Below, piece by piece: positions 18,490 through 27,686 of a DNA stretch of 60,340 nucleotides. The stretch is from NCBI GenBank assembly GCA_904395815.1, contig CAJFOC010000062.1, positions 1 through 60,340 on the forward strand. The letters are read 5' to 3'. Source of the DNA: an uncultured Holdemania sp. (GTDB lineage Bacteria > Bacillota_I > Bacilli_A > Erysipelotrichales > Erysipelotrichaceae). Positions within the stretch are counted from its first letter, which is position 1. Every line of letters starts with the position of its first letter. The notes beneath the pieces were generated by a model. It was not told where the DNA came from, did no database searches, and saw only the letters and a program-made list of their open reading frames with translations. A program made the translations under genes and the position numbers.

Positions 18490-19556
18490 AGCTGCAGCTG
18501 CAGAACGTCAGCAAAATCTATCCGTCAGGAAATCAGGCGGTCTGCGATATGAATCTGACGGTCAATGAAGGAGAACTGGTCGTTCTGGTAGGGCCTTCCG
18601 GCTGTGGAAAAACCACGACGCTGCGCATGATTGCCGGACTGGAGACGATCACTTCCGGTGAATTGCGCTTTGATGGCCGCCGGCAAAACGAGGCCAGTCC
18701 CCGCCAGCGTGGCGTGGCCATGGTCTTTCAGACGCCGGCGCTGATTCCGTATCTGAGCGTGTATGAGAATATGGCCTATGGTCTGCGCCGTCAGGGGCTG
18801 TCACTGGCGCAGATGGATGAACGGGTACGTCAGGTGGCACAGCAGCTGGAACTGCAGGACTTGCTGGAACGCAGACCGTCTACGCTTTCCGGCGGCCAGC
18901 AGCAGCGGGTAGCGCTGGGACGGGCGATGACCCGCAAAGCCAGACTGATGCTGATGGATGAGCCGCTGAGCAGTCTGGATGCGGCGCTGCGGGATCAGAT
19001 GCGACACCGCATTCTCGATATCCACCATCAGACGCCAACGACAACGCTGATGGTGACGCACGATCAGGCGGAGGCCATGGCGATGGCTGATCGCCTAGTG
19101 GTGATGAAGGAAGGCCGGATTCAGCAGGTCGGAACCCCCGCGCAGGTGTATGCGCATCCCGCCAACCTGTTTACCGCCGGGTTTATCGGCAGTCCGGCCA
19201 TGAATCTGCTGCAGGGAGATATCGAGGGAGGATGGCTGAACATCGGAGCTCAGCGGTTTCCTTTGCCGGATGCGCCGGGATGGCGCAGGGCGCGGAAGGT
19301 TGTGGCCGGCGTGCGTTGTGAACAGATCCGGCTGGATACAAAAAATCCGCGCGATGCACAGGCGCGGATTCAGATACGATCCTGGGAATTGCTGGGATGG
19401 CAACAGCTGGTCTATGGCACTCTGGAAGGACAGCCGCTGCGGCTGCTGGTTCCGTTTTCACAGCCGGTATCGCCGGGGGAGAGACTTGTCAGCTGGAATC
19501 CCGATGCGATTCATCTGTTCGATCCGCTGGATGGATCGGCGCTGGATCCGGAATAA
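18486..19556 (+). CDS. Carbohydrate ABC transporter ATP-binding subunit (MsmK/UgpC-type)
   Basis: 356 residues. Walker A GPSGCGKTT (about 36-44), signature LSGGQQQRVALGRA, Walker B LMLMDEPLSSLD, the switch His in MVTHDQAEAM, then a TOBE-type regulatory domain in the last 120 residues. This is the shared energy module of CUT1 sugar importers. No permease or binding protein is nearby, so it probably serves transporters elsewhere. It overlaps the glucosidase stop (ATGA), implying coupled translation, and its 3' end overlaps the convergent phosphodiesterase gene by 46 bases. Confidence 0.9.
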   Translation: MKLQLQNVSKIYPSGNQAVCDMNLTVNEGELVVLVGPSGCGKTTTLRMIAGLETITSGELRFDGRRQNEASPRQRGVAMVFQTPALIPYLSVYENMAYGLRRQGLSLAQMDERVRQVAQQLELQDLLERRPSTLSGGQQQRVALGRAMTRKARLMLMDEPLSSLDAALRDQMRHRILDIHHQTPTTTLMVTHDQAEAMAMADRLVVMKEGRIQQVGTPAQVYAHPANLFTAGFIGSPAMNLLQGDIEGGWLNIGAQRFPLPDAPGWRRARKVVAGVRCEQIRLDTKNPRDAQARIQIRSWELLGWQQLVYGTLEGQPLRLLVPFSQPVSPGERLVSWNPDAIHLFDPLDGSALDPE

Positions 19557-21811
19557 GCCTGTTCTAACAGGCGGTCAAACTCTTCAGCGCTGACAGGCCG
19601 GCTGTACAGATAGCCCTGACCGATATCACAGCCGATGGAGCGGATGAAGCGTTCATCTTCCTCGGTTTCCACTCCCTCCACAACGGTGCGGATGGTCAGC
19701 TGATGAGCCAGCTGGACGATCTGTTCCATGATCAGCCGGACACGGTTTTGTTTGGGACTGGAGGCGCTCAGCAGAAACTCGCGATCCAGCTTCAGTTCAT
19801 CAATTTCCAGCTTGCCCAGCGTGTTCAGCGAGGAATAGCCGCTGCCAAAATCATCCAGAGAAATCTGAAAGCCGGCTTGATGAAGGTCGGCGATTTTGCG
19901 GTTGAGCACATCGGCGTTTTCCAGCGCCATGCCTTCCAGAATTTCCAGTGTGATCCATTGAGGAGAGATCTGGTACCGGTCAACAATCCGGGTGAGTTTG
20001 CCGACATAGTCGGCTTCAAAAAACAGCAGCTTGGACTGGTTGACAGACAGCGGAACAGGCGTCATTCCGCGATCCATCCATTCGCGCAGCTTACGGCAGG
20101 CCTGTTCAACCATGTAGAGATCCAGCTGAACGCAGAACCCGTTTTTTTCAAACAGCGGAATGAACTGATCCGGAAAGATCGGCCCCCGATCGCGGGGAAG
20201 CCAGCGAACCAGAGCTTCCGCTCCCAAAAGCTTTCCATCGCTCAGACGGTGCTTGGGCTGCAGAAACATGCGAAATTCACCGCTGTGCAGCGCCTGATGC
20301 ATATGGCTTTCGATGTAGTTTTCCAGCTCTTCCAGCTTATGCAGTTCGGTATCAAAAAACCAGATTGTGTTGGAATGGCCGCCGATGGCTTTGTCCAGCG
20401 CAAACTGTACCCGCACCATCAGCGTGTTGGCCATTTCGGCAGGATGATCGCTGGCTTCGCTGATCGCCACGCCGCAATACAGAGCCAGCTGATAATTCAT
20501 CGCGCTGATTTCCGCCTGAGCGCAGATCTGATCCATCAGCTGCTGCAGCCGCGGACGCAGCGTTTCCTGATCGGTCTCTGCCAGAAACAGATAAAACCGG
20601 TCTTCGGTATCCCGACAGAAAAATTCATCTTTCTTCAACAGCTGATCAGCTGTTTTTTTCATCTGACAGAGCAGCTGTTCCGCCTTGTCGCGGCCGAAAA
20701 TTTCAATGAGGAACGGAAACTGGCGCACGCACAGCGCGGCGACGCAGCCGCCGGTATGCTCCAGGGCTTCCGGAAGACGCTGCTGGAAACGGGTCAGATT
20801 CTCAGCCTGGGTCAGCGTATCATAATAAGCCAGTCCAATCAGTTCCCGGTTGTATCCGCGCAGAATCCGATAATTATACAGCAGCAGAAACAGCATCAGC
20901 AGAAAAACGCCGATGAAGGTTCCCTGCAGAATCCAGTCCGAAGTGGAAGTCGAAATCGTTTCTCCGGTGCTGACACAAAGCAGCATCCATCCGTTCAGTC
21001 CTACCGGCTCCACCATAAACGGATAGGTTTTTCCCTGATAGCTGAAGGAAGAGCTGGCAGACTGCTGATTCTGCAGCGCATTTTGGATCAGAGTCCGTGC
21101 TTCCTCAGACAGATAATTGCTGTCAAAGAGGGAACGGGTCTCAGCCGGCAGCACGGTACGGGAAGAACGAACGAGGAAATTGCCTTCAGAATCCAGCATG
21201 TGGATGTAGCCCCCGCCGCTGAGCACAGCATTGCCATTGAGGATGTCGGAAAAGATATCGATATGATCGCTGGCTGCCAGTGCGCCGATCAGTTTGCCAT
21301 TGCTGTAAACAGGAACGCTGTAGGCAAAAACGCGGTTCTCGGACAATTCACTTTCAAACAGTTGAGAGATCATCACCGTGCCTTCCAGCGCCAGTTCGAC
21401 TACCCGCCGGCCTTCCTGGGCCAGATCATCCAGCGAAGCGTCGGTCAGCGGCTGTTCTCCCAGGGTGGAAATCACTCCCTGACCCTGACGGTCAAAGTAC
21501 ACCATGGTCAGAAAGCCGTTGTTCTGATTGGCCTGATCCAGCTGCCGGGTCAACAGCTGACGATCTTCCGTTATATTTTCTTCCAGAAAAGCGGCTAAGG
21601 TGGATAACATCTGAAAATCCGCGTCCAGCTGTTTCAGAATCCGCGATTTGTATTCATCGATTTCAATGGAGATCTGTTCCTGGATCGTCTCACTTTTTGA
21701 TTTCTGCAGCGCAGTCGACAACAATCCGCCGCAGACAAGAAAAAGAAGAATCGAGCACGCCACCAGTACAGCCGTCCGCCGCATTTTTACCTGCAGTTTT
21801 TTTTCAAACAT
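19511..21811 (-). CDS. c-di-GMP phosphodiesterase: dCache sensor, degenerate GGDEF, EAL
   Basis: 766 residues. Membrane helices at about 13-33 and 292-315 flank an extracellular Cache-type sensor. Then comes a GGDEF-like domain whose active site reads TEDRF instead of GGDEF, so it is probably inactive or regulatory. The EAL domain keeps GAEALVRW, SVNQSKL, LEILEG, SLDDFGSGYSSL, ELKLDREF and EGVETEED..QGYLYSRPV, the metal and catalytic set, so hydrolysis of c-di-GMP is predicted. ATG 21811 follows AAGGAG. No partner cyclase lies in the window. Confidence 0.9.
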   Translation of the reverse strand: MFEKKLQVKMRRTAVLVACSILLFLVCGGLLSTALQKSKSETIQEQISIEIDEYKSRILKQLDADFQMLSTLAAFLEENITEDRQLLTRQLDQANQNNGFLTMVYFDRQGQGVISTLGEQPLTDASLDDLAQEGRRVVELALEGTVMISQLFESELSENRVFAYSVPVYSNGKLIGALAASDHIDIFSDILNGNAVLSGGGYIHMLDSEGNFLVRSSRTVLPAETRSLFDSNYLSEEARTLIQNALQNQQSASSSFSYQGKTYPFMVEPVGLNGWMLLCVSTGETISTSTSDWILQGTFIGVFLLMLFLLLYNYRILRGYNRELIGLAYYDTLTQAENLTRFQQRLPEALEHTGGCVAALCVRQFPFLIEIFGRDKAEQLLCQMKKTADQLLKKDEFFCRDTEDRFYLFLAETDQETLRPRLQQLMDQICAQAEISAMNYQLALYCGVAISEASDHPAEMANTLMVRVQFALDKAIGGHSNTIWFFDTELHKLEELENYIESHMHQALHSGEFRMFLQPKHRLSDGKLLGAEALVRWLPRDRGPIFPDQFIPLFEKNGFCVQLDLYMVEQACRKLREWMDRGMTPVPLSVNQSKLLFFEADYVGKLTRIVDRYQISPQWITLEILEGMALENADVLNRKIADLHQAGFQISLDDFGSGYSSLNTLGKLEIDELKLDREFLLSASSPKQNRVRLIMEQIVQLAHQLTIRTVVEGVETEEDERFIRSIGCDIGQGYLYSRPVSAEEFDRLLEQAYSGSSADPSSGSNR

Positions 21812-22269
21812 ACGCCTTCTCCTTTATTGTCCAGAGTCTTCTTTTCGGGATGTGAGAATCATGGGAATACGGATTTCTTCTTCTAATATTGTACAATCAG
21901 ATTCCCAAAATGTAAAAGAAGAGTTCAGAAAACCGTCTGAGAGAAAGCTTTCTCACAGCTTTCAAAAAAGAGCGCGGTGGATTTTTCCTTATGATGTCAG
22001 AGGGGGATGGATGGCGGAGAATGTGGATTTACGGACATGTAAAGTTCACAGAATCTTGCGAACAGTTTAAGAATTACATTTAAGCCTCCAAGGAAATTGT
22101 ACTAGACTAGAATACTTGCTCATGATATTATATTCACAATTAAAAGGGTTTCATAAACTTGAATAGTTTGTTGAACAGTTTATCAAGGACATGTTCACGC
22201 TCTATTAACTAGCTATGATAAATTAGAATATATCATCTAATAGTTTAACCAATATGTTCGGAGGTTTTT
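21812..22269. other. Intergenic region where base composition becomes AT-rich
   Basis: No convincing gene. The first 200 bases keep the balanced composition of the left neighbour; from about 22050 the DNA becomes AT-rich and stays so to 25515. A 6-bp-arm dyad ATGATA/TATCAT (22215-22220 with 22231-22236) lies 34 bases before the export locus and may be an operator. I looked for a small secreted peptide gene, as expected in lactococcin-972-type loci, and saw none. Confidence 0.5.
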
Positions 22270-24336
22270 ATGAAAAAGAATGTGTTAATACTATCATTGT
22301 TAATGGCAGTGATATCCTTTATATTTGCGATTCCTGCTATCGATTTTATTTCTGGAATTTTAGTATCCAATGCAATATCACTCTATGATTTTGAAGATTA
22401 TGAAAGAATAGGATTGAATATTGAATGTACTCAGGAAACACAAAAAACAGATAATAGAATTTATTTCTCTGACATGGATGAACTGGCTAAACAGAATAAT
22501 CTGGTTATCTATGCTATTACTCAGACGTCGAATAATGAAAATCAGCCCGAAATTGTGATTTATACCTCTTCAAATGAAGTAATGCTTTCCAAGTGGATGA
22601 TGCTGGAAAAAGGGTATGCAAACGGACTGAAAAATAAAGAAACCTACAGCACTTACGCAACGGATAAAGAACATAAGATCATCAATTTCATGATGGATGC
22701 CAACTTAAGTGTAAAACCATTGGAAGAAATGGATCGTAAAGGGATTTACATGAATTTTATAAATTTAGATGGCCAGTTTAAGGAAAATCTACAGAATTTC
22801 TTTTATGACTTGGCTGAAATATATGGAAAGATTAATGTAGTATCGCCCTATACTTCGTCAAAGAACGACTTTGTCAATTATTTATCAAGAATTATAACGA
22901 TTTCATTCAATAATATTGGATTAAAATTCAGTGTTTCATTAGTTTTGATAGTTCTGTTGTGCTTAAAAATGTTTTCCTATACCAGGAAGATATCAATCAT
23001 GAAAATGGAAGGATTTACGACAGGAAAAATATACCGAAAACTGTTTCTTAATGATTTCCTTACATATAGTTTATGTTTCTTGCTGTTGAGTGCAGGTTTA
23101 ATCGGAGTGATGTATCATACGAATTTAATAAGTATGACGGTGATCATATTGTGCTTTTTAATGCAGTTAGTACAAATTCTTATTCTTATGATTCTGATTT
23201 CCCTGCTGATGGTTTTTCTCATTTTTACTACGCCGATGATATCTTCTTTTAAAGGCAAAAATTATTTGTCACAGGTGCAAAACTTTGCATACTTTGTAAA
23301 ATTTGTTATTGTATTGCTAATTTTACCGTTAGTCGTAACTGCGTTTGAAAGTGTACAGAATTCCTTTATCATAAGATATCGGCATGATAAAGTATATGAT
23401 CTGGTTGAAAATCGGTATACATTCGGTGTTCAGGATTCATCCAGTAATTATTTTTCTGATATGGGAACCGACAACTATATTGCAGTAAAAGAAGAACTGG
23501 CAGAAAAAGGGAAACTCTTCGAACAGTCCAGAGCGATTTTAATGGATTGGGATGCTGAAACTTTCAATCCTGAAAATGGACAGCCTTATTATAGCGTCGA
23601 CAAATATTATTTGATTAATCATGAGTTGACAGAGGAATGTAATTTGGATGAAATATGCATATTTTTTCCTGAAGGTAAAAAATACGATATAGAAAAATGG
23701 AAAACGTCGGCCGCTTCCATGGTAAGAGATAGCTATAATATGAATATACTTGAATACGATCGCCATCTGGAAGCCTATGTGATTCATGATTTATTATATC
23801 GTGATTTTATCCAGGATTTACCAATTCTTTATTTACCGGAAGAACAGGGGCTGGGAGGCCAGCTTAATAGCAGCATACTGTTGTTTGACGGAAATCTTGA
23901 TGAAGCACAGGCCTATGTTGATGAAGTGTTTATCAATCATGGCTATTTGCCTTTTTATAAATTAGAATCGCTGCAGGCAGCTTATCAAAGCTATTATCAG
24001 TTATACAGTAATTTATATTTTGAAAATATTTTGCAGTTTTGCATCATTGTTGTTGCATACGTATTGGCGAATCGTCTGTTAATCGAAGTGGATATTGATA
24101 ATCATCGTAAACTGTATGAATTGTCGGGATATGAAGGGGTAAGTCCTTATCGTTTTGCGATATATTTTACAAAAATAGTATCTCCTTCATTGCTGGCTTT
24201 GTTAGGATGCATTGGCTTTAAAAGAGTGGTGCTGGATGAATCATTGATTTTAGTGATAGTATTTATTGCTGTCATTGAGCTGGCATTGTATCTGAACTAT
24301 ACCTATAAATACATCAATATCAGGAGGTTCAAATGA
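22270..24336 (+). CDS. Bacteriocin-associated integral membrane protein (DUF1430, lactococcin 972-type ABC permease)
   Basis: 688 residues. A first membrane helix (about 5-30) is followed by a large extracellular domain, four membrane helices (about 215-370), a second extracellular domain and three C-terminal helices, the MacB/FtsX-like plan of DUF1430 permeases. With the ATPase at 24333 (4-base overlap) and the lipoprotein at 24967 it forms the immunity/export set that usually accompanies a lactococcin-972 family peptide. Strong GGAGG before ATG 22270. AT-rich codon use (ATA, TTA, AGA) unlike the neighbours suggests horizontal acquisition. Confidence 0.8.
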   Translation: MKKNVLILSLLMAVISFIFAIPAIDFISGILVSNAISLYDFEDYERIGLNIECTQETQKTDNRIYFSDMDELAKQNNLVIYAITQTSNNENQPEIVIYTSSNEVMLSKWMMLEKGYANGLKNKETYSTYATDKEHKIINFMMDANLSVKPLEEMDRKGIYMNFINLDGQFKENLQNFFYDLAEIYGKINVVSPYTSSKNDFVNYLSRIITISFNNIGLKFSVSLVLIVLLCLKMFSYTRKISIMKMEGFTTGKIYRKLFLNDFLTYSLCFLLLSAGLIGVMYHTNLISMTVIILCFLMQLVQILILMILISLLMVFLIFTTPMISSFKGKNYLSQVQNFAYFVKFVIVLLILPLVVTAFESVQNSFIIRYRHDKVYDLVENRYTFGVQDSSSNYFSDMGTDNYIAVKEELAEKGKLFEQSRAILMDWDAETFNPENGQPYYSVDKYYLINHELTEECNLDEICIFFPEGKKYDIEKWKTSAASMVRDSYNMNILEYDRHLEAYVIHDLLYRDFIQDLPILYLPEEQGLGGQLNSSILLFDGNLDEAQAYVDEVFINHGYLPFYKLESLQAAYQSYYQLYSNLYFENILQFCIIVVAYVLANRLLIEVDIDNHRKLYELSGYEGVSPYRFAIYFTKIVSPSLLALLGCIGFKRVVLDESLILVIVFIAVIELALYLNYTYKYINIRRFK

Positions 24337-24974
24337 GAATAGAAATCCGTAACTTATCAAAGAGCTTTGGAAACCATAAATTATTCGATCATATCAGCTT
24401 ATGTATAGAAGAAAGAAAAATTACCTGTTTATATGGTGCCAGCGGATGCGGCAAAACCACAATGTTAAATATTTTGGGGTTAGTTGAACCCTACGACAGC
24501 GGCGAAATAACATATAATGGCAAAACCATAAAGAATCGCAGGAATACTTTGAATTTTCTTAGAAATGACGTGGGTTTCATTTTCCAGGATTTTGGTCTTC
24601 TGGATAATGAGACAGTATGGGAAAATATGCAAATAGTATATAGAATCAAAAAAATGAAAGACGCTAAAATGAAGATGGAAAAAGTGTTAAACGATTTAAA
24701 TTTACAGGGGATGCTTGATCGCAAAGTTTATGAATTATCGGGTGGTGAACAACAGAGGATCGCCATTGCCAAAATAATGTTAAAAGATCCGGATTTGATT
24801 TTAGCGGACGAGCCCACCGCTTCTTTGGATGATGAGAATAAGCAAATTGTTTTATCTATGCTGAGAATGCTTCAGCAAAAGGGCAAAACAATCCTTATTG
24901 TCAGTCATGATGAACAAGTGAGGCATTTTGCAGATATCGCAATCAATCTTACGGGAGGAAGAGTCAATGAATAA
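24333..24974 (+). CDS. ABC transporter ATP-binding protein, LolD/MacB class
   Basis: 213 residues, a single nucleotide-binding domain: Walker A GASGCGKTT (about 36-44), FIFQDFGLLDNETVWENM (Q-loop), signature LSGGEQQRIAIAK, Walker B LILADEPTASLD, switch His VSHDEQV. The closest class is the lactococcin-972/MacB-type ATPase. It overlaps the permease end (ATGA) and the next lipoprotein start (24967), so all three are co-translated. It powers the neighbouring permease. Confidence 0.88.
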   Translation: MRIEIRNLSKSFGNHKLFDHISLCIEERKITCLYGASGCGKTTMLNILGLVEPYDSGEITYNGKTIKNRRNTLNFLRNDVGFIFQDFGLLDNETVWENMQIVYRIKKMKDAKMKMEKVLNDLNLQGMLDRKVYELSGGEQQRIAIAKIMLKDPDLILADEPTASLDDENKQIVLSMLRMLQQKGKTILIVSHDEQVRHFADIAINLTGGRVNE

Positions 24975-25515
24975 ACTTTTATGTTCAGCTCTGATGCTTT
25001 TGCTTTTCAGCGGTTGTGCTGAAGAACATGGAGAAGTTGTCGTGTCTGGGAATCGTTCCATAGCGGACGAAATAACAGGGGTATACGATCCGGATCATCG
25101 GGAAACGGAATTAAACTCGGATGCGGAATCCGGTTCAGAATCATCAGAAACTGCACAAGACGAAATGATTCCGAGAGATTATCAGTACGTAGGCAACCCT
25201 GATGTGATGGTAACGCTGAATTGGGATTTTTTTATAGAAGGGAATCCGTGTATTTTTGATGATCATATTGTGGCGATAGTGGGGTTTGTCAATGAGGATA
25301 CCAATGAAATGGGACTGGAAGTGGGAAGCAACTGTTATGATCATTCCAGACAGGGCCCCAGTGTAATCATCGGCTTAGATGATATTCCGATTCAAGGTGA
25401 TGTGGAATTAGAAGTTTATGATCTTCTTAATATTCATTATGAATTTCCAGAAGGGTTTGTTCCGGAAAGCTATGTAGATTACCTTAATTATGCGACGGTT
25501 ATTGAAAAACAATGA
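24967..25515 (+). CDS. Small exported lipoprotein of the ABC export locus
   Basis: 182 residues. Signal sequence with lipobox LFSGC (Cys16), an acidic low-complexity linker (about 35-60, rich in Ser and Glu) and a globular C-terminal domain with a possible Cys pair (NPCIFDD..GSNCYDH). No family recognised. GGGAGGAAG precedes ATG 24967, which lies inside the end of the ATPase gene. It is probably the immunity or substrate-handling partner of the ABC pair (inference from position). The operon ends at the hairpin 25539-25566. Confidence 0.75.
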   Translation: MNKLLCSALMLLLFSGCAEEHGEVVVSGNRSIADEITGVYDPDHRETELNSDAESGSESSETAQDEMIPRDYQYVGNPDVMVTLNWDFFIEGNPCIFDDHIVAIVGFVNEDTNEMGLEVGSNCYDHSRQGPSVIIGLDDIPIQGDVELEVYDLLNIHYEFPEGFVPESYVDYLNYATVIEKQ

Positions 25516-25538
25516 CGGAGCGTTGCTTTATGGAAATA

Positions 25539-25566
25539 AAAAGCTTTGTTCGAAAACAAAGCTTTT
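25539..25566. terminator. Bidirectional terminator between the export locus and tRNA-Leu
   Basis: 12-bp stem AAAAGCTTTGTT/AACAAAGCTTTT (25539-25550 with 25555-25566), T-rich on both sides, serving the lipoprotein (+) and the tRNA (-). Confidence 0.85.
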
Positions 25567-25578
25567 TGAACTTTTTTC

Positions 25579-25661
25579 TGGTGCGGGAGAAGGGACTTGA
25601 ACCCTCACTCCGAAGAACTGGCTTCTAAGACCAGCGCGTCTGCCGATTCCGCCACTCCCGC
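25579..25661 (-). tRNA. tRNA-Leu (anticodon UAG)
   Basis: Minus strand: acceptor GCGGGAG pairs with CTCCCGC, CCA is encoded (25581-25579), the anticodon stem CTGGT/GCCAG encloses loop CTTAGAA giving UAG, there is a long class II variable arm, and the T-loop is TTCAAGT. It lies at the right border of the AT-rich export locus. Confidence 0.93.
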
Positions 25662-25866
25662 TGATAAGAACGTTCATAGTATAACAAGATTTTCTTTTTT
25701 AATCAACCAAAGGCAGGGATCAGAACAGATCAGAAACCAGGTTTCAAAATGAAAGTAAAGATAGTTTTTGGCTGTAGTGTGATCTGAGGAACTTTCTCTT
25801 TCGTTTTTTCTGTCAGGCGAATTATAATAAAGATAGATATTCAATGCGCTGGGAAAGGAGCTGGAA

Positions 25867-26235
25867 ATGATAATGAGCGGAGAATGGAATGACGGGACAG
25901 AGAAGGAGTTGCCTGCCTGTCCGGTAGAGACGACGCTGATGCTGATCAGCGATAAGTGGAAGGTTTTGATTTTGCGGGATCTGCTAGCGGGGACCAAACG
26001 GTTTGGTGAACTGAAAAAGTCCATTGGTCATGTTTCGCAGAAGGTGCTGACAACGCAGCTGAGACAGATGGAACAGAGCGGATTGCTGACGCGGACAGTG
26101 TATGCCGAAGTTCCGCCGCGGGTGGAATACACTCTGACACAGCTGGGATACAGTCTGAAACCGATTCTGGACGCGATGTGGAATTGGGGAACCGAATACA
26201 AACGCCGGGTCGCGGAGCCAAAGGAAGAGAGTTGA
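25867..26235 (+). CDS. HxlR-family transcriptional regulator
   Basis: 122 residues. The HxlR winged helix is clear: CPVETTLMLISDKWKVLILR, FGELKKSIGHVSQKVLTTQL, then PPRVEYTLTQLGYSL. The conserved N-terminal Cys (residue 18) is the thiol used by YodB/QsrR-type members to sense quinones or aldehydes. AAAGGAG at 25854-25860 fits ATG 25867. A TATAAT lies at 25824 without a good -35. The regulon is unknown; rarA follows in the same direction after 48 bases. Confidence 0.9.
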   Translation: MIMSGEWNDGTEKELPACPVETTLMLISDKWKVLILRDLLAGTKRFGELKKSIGHVSQKVLTTQLRQMEQSGLLTRTVYAEVPPRVEYTLTQLGYSLKPILDAMWNWGTEYKRRVAEPKEES

Positions 26236-26283
26236 AAAAAATTCCAGTTCATTCTACAATAACGTCAGAGCGAGGTGAGGGCG

Positions 26284-27624
26284 GTGGAACAGCAGTCGTT
26301 ATTTGATGACCGTCAGACCAGCAGCCCGCTGGCCAGCCGGATGCGGCCGCGAAACCTGGAAGAAATGGTAGGGCAGCAGCATCTGTTGGGAAAAGGGAAA
26401 ATTCTGCGTCATCTGATTGAACAGGATCAGATCTCATCGACGATTTTCTGGGGACCGCCCGGGGTGGGCAAAACGACGCTGGCGCGGATTATTGCGGAGC
26501 GCACGAAATCGTATTTCGTGGATTTTTCCGCGGTGACCAGCGGTATCCGGGAAATTCGGGAAGTAATGAAGAGGGCCGAGGACAATCGGATGATGGGGGA
26601 ACGGACGATTCTGTTCGTCGATGAGATACATCGATTTAACAAAGCGCAGCAGGACGCCTTTTTGCCCTATGTGGAGAAGGGAAGCATCATCCTGATCGGA
26701 GCGACGACGGAGAACCCTTCCTTTGAGATCAATGCCGCGCTGTTGTCACGATGCAAGGTGTTTGTACTGCAGGCGCTGACGGCAGACGATCTGGAAGCCA
26801 TGCTGAAGCGGGCGCTGACAGATCCAAGGGGGTTTGGTCACTATCAGATTCAGATGGGGGAAGATCTGATCCGGATGATTGCCAACTTCGCCAACGGAGA
26901 CGCCCGGACGGCGCTCAATACGCTGGAAATGGCCGTGCTCAACGCTTCGACGCAGGGAGATCAGATCACGGTGACCCGCCGTCAGCTGGAACAGTGCGTC
27001 AGCCGCCGTTCGCTTCTGTATGACAAAACCGGCGAGGAACATTACAACCTGATTTCGGCGCTGCACAAATCGATGCGCAACAGCGATGTTCAGGCGGCGG
27101 TGTACTGGCTGGCCCGCATGCTGGAAGCGGGCGAGGAGCCGCTGTATATCGCCCGCCGGCTGATTCGGTTTGCCAGCGAAGATATCGGGATGGCAGACAG
27201 CCGGGCGCTGGAGATCACCGTGGCGGCCTATCAGGCCTGCCATTTCAACGGTATGCCGGAATGCAATGTCAACCTGACTCAGGCGGTGGTCTATCTGACG
27301 CTGGCGCCCAAATCCAACGCGCTGTACATGGCGTACGAAAAAGCGAAAAAAGACGCGCTGGAACAGCTGGCGGAACCGGTTCCGCTGCAGATCCGCAATG
27401 CGCCAACCGCATTGATGAAAGAGCTGCACTATGGCGAGGGGTATCAATATGCCCATGATACGGAAGACAAGCTGACAACGATGAGCTGTCTGCCGGACTC
27501 GCTGGAAGGCAAAAAGTACTATGTGCCGACGACGCAGGGTTCGGAAGCGCGGGTCAGAGCCAGGATGGAACAGATAGAACAATGGCAGCGTCTGCATCGC
27601 AAAAGTGAAAAAAAAGGTCAGTAA
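26284..27624 (+). CDS. rarA: Replication-associated recombination protein A (RarA/MgsA)
   Basis: 446 residues. AAA+ ATPase with MVGQQHLLG, Walker A GPPGVGKTTLAR, Walker B ILFVDEIHRFN, sensor 1 GATTENPSFE, then the RarA tetramerisation and C-terminal domain (ALYMAYEKAKKD..PLQIRNAPT). It acts at stalled replication forks with SSB and clamp-loader proteins. I chose GTG 26284 because GAGGTGAGG lies 8-12 bases upstream; GTG 26275 is inside that site. It ends at the shared hairpin 27623-27680. Confidence 0.93.
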   Translation: MEQQSLFDDRQTSSPLASRMRPRNLEEMVGQQHLLGKGKILRHLIEQDQISSTIFWGPPGVGKTTLARIIAERTKSYFVDFSAVTSGIREIREVMKRAEDNRMMGERTILFVDEIHRFNKAQQDAFLPYVEKGSIILIGATTENPSFEINAALLSRCKVFVLQALTADDLEAMLKRALTDPRGFGHYQIQMGEDLIRMIANFANGDARTALNTLEMAVLNASTQGDQITVTRRQLEQCVSRRSLLYDKTGEEHYNLISALHKSMRNSDVQAAVYWLARMLEAGEEPLYIARRLIRFASEDIGMADSRALEITVAAYQACHFNGMPECNVNLTQAVVYLTLAPKSNALYMAYEKAKKDALEQLAEPVPLQIRNAPTALMKELHYGEGYQYAHDTEDKLTTMSCLPDSLEGKKYYVPTTQGSEARVRARMEQIEQWQRLHRKSEKKGQ

Positions 27625-27680
27625 AAAACAGAGTCTGTTCATTTCTGATAAGCGTTCAGAGAATTCAGACTCTGTTTTCT
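27623..27680. terminator. Bidirectional terminator between rarA and the desulfidase operon
   Basis: Arms AAAACAGAGTCTG and CAGACTCTGTTTT (27625-27637 with 27666-27678), with an inner TCTGA/TCAGA pairing; A-run on one side and T-run on the other. Confidence 0.85.
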
Positions 27681-27686
27681 TTGGAT

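Noticed and set aside
22050-22269. Lactococcin-972-like precursor gene upstream of the ABC locus
   Set aside because: No frame with a signal peptide and ribosome site fits in the space.
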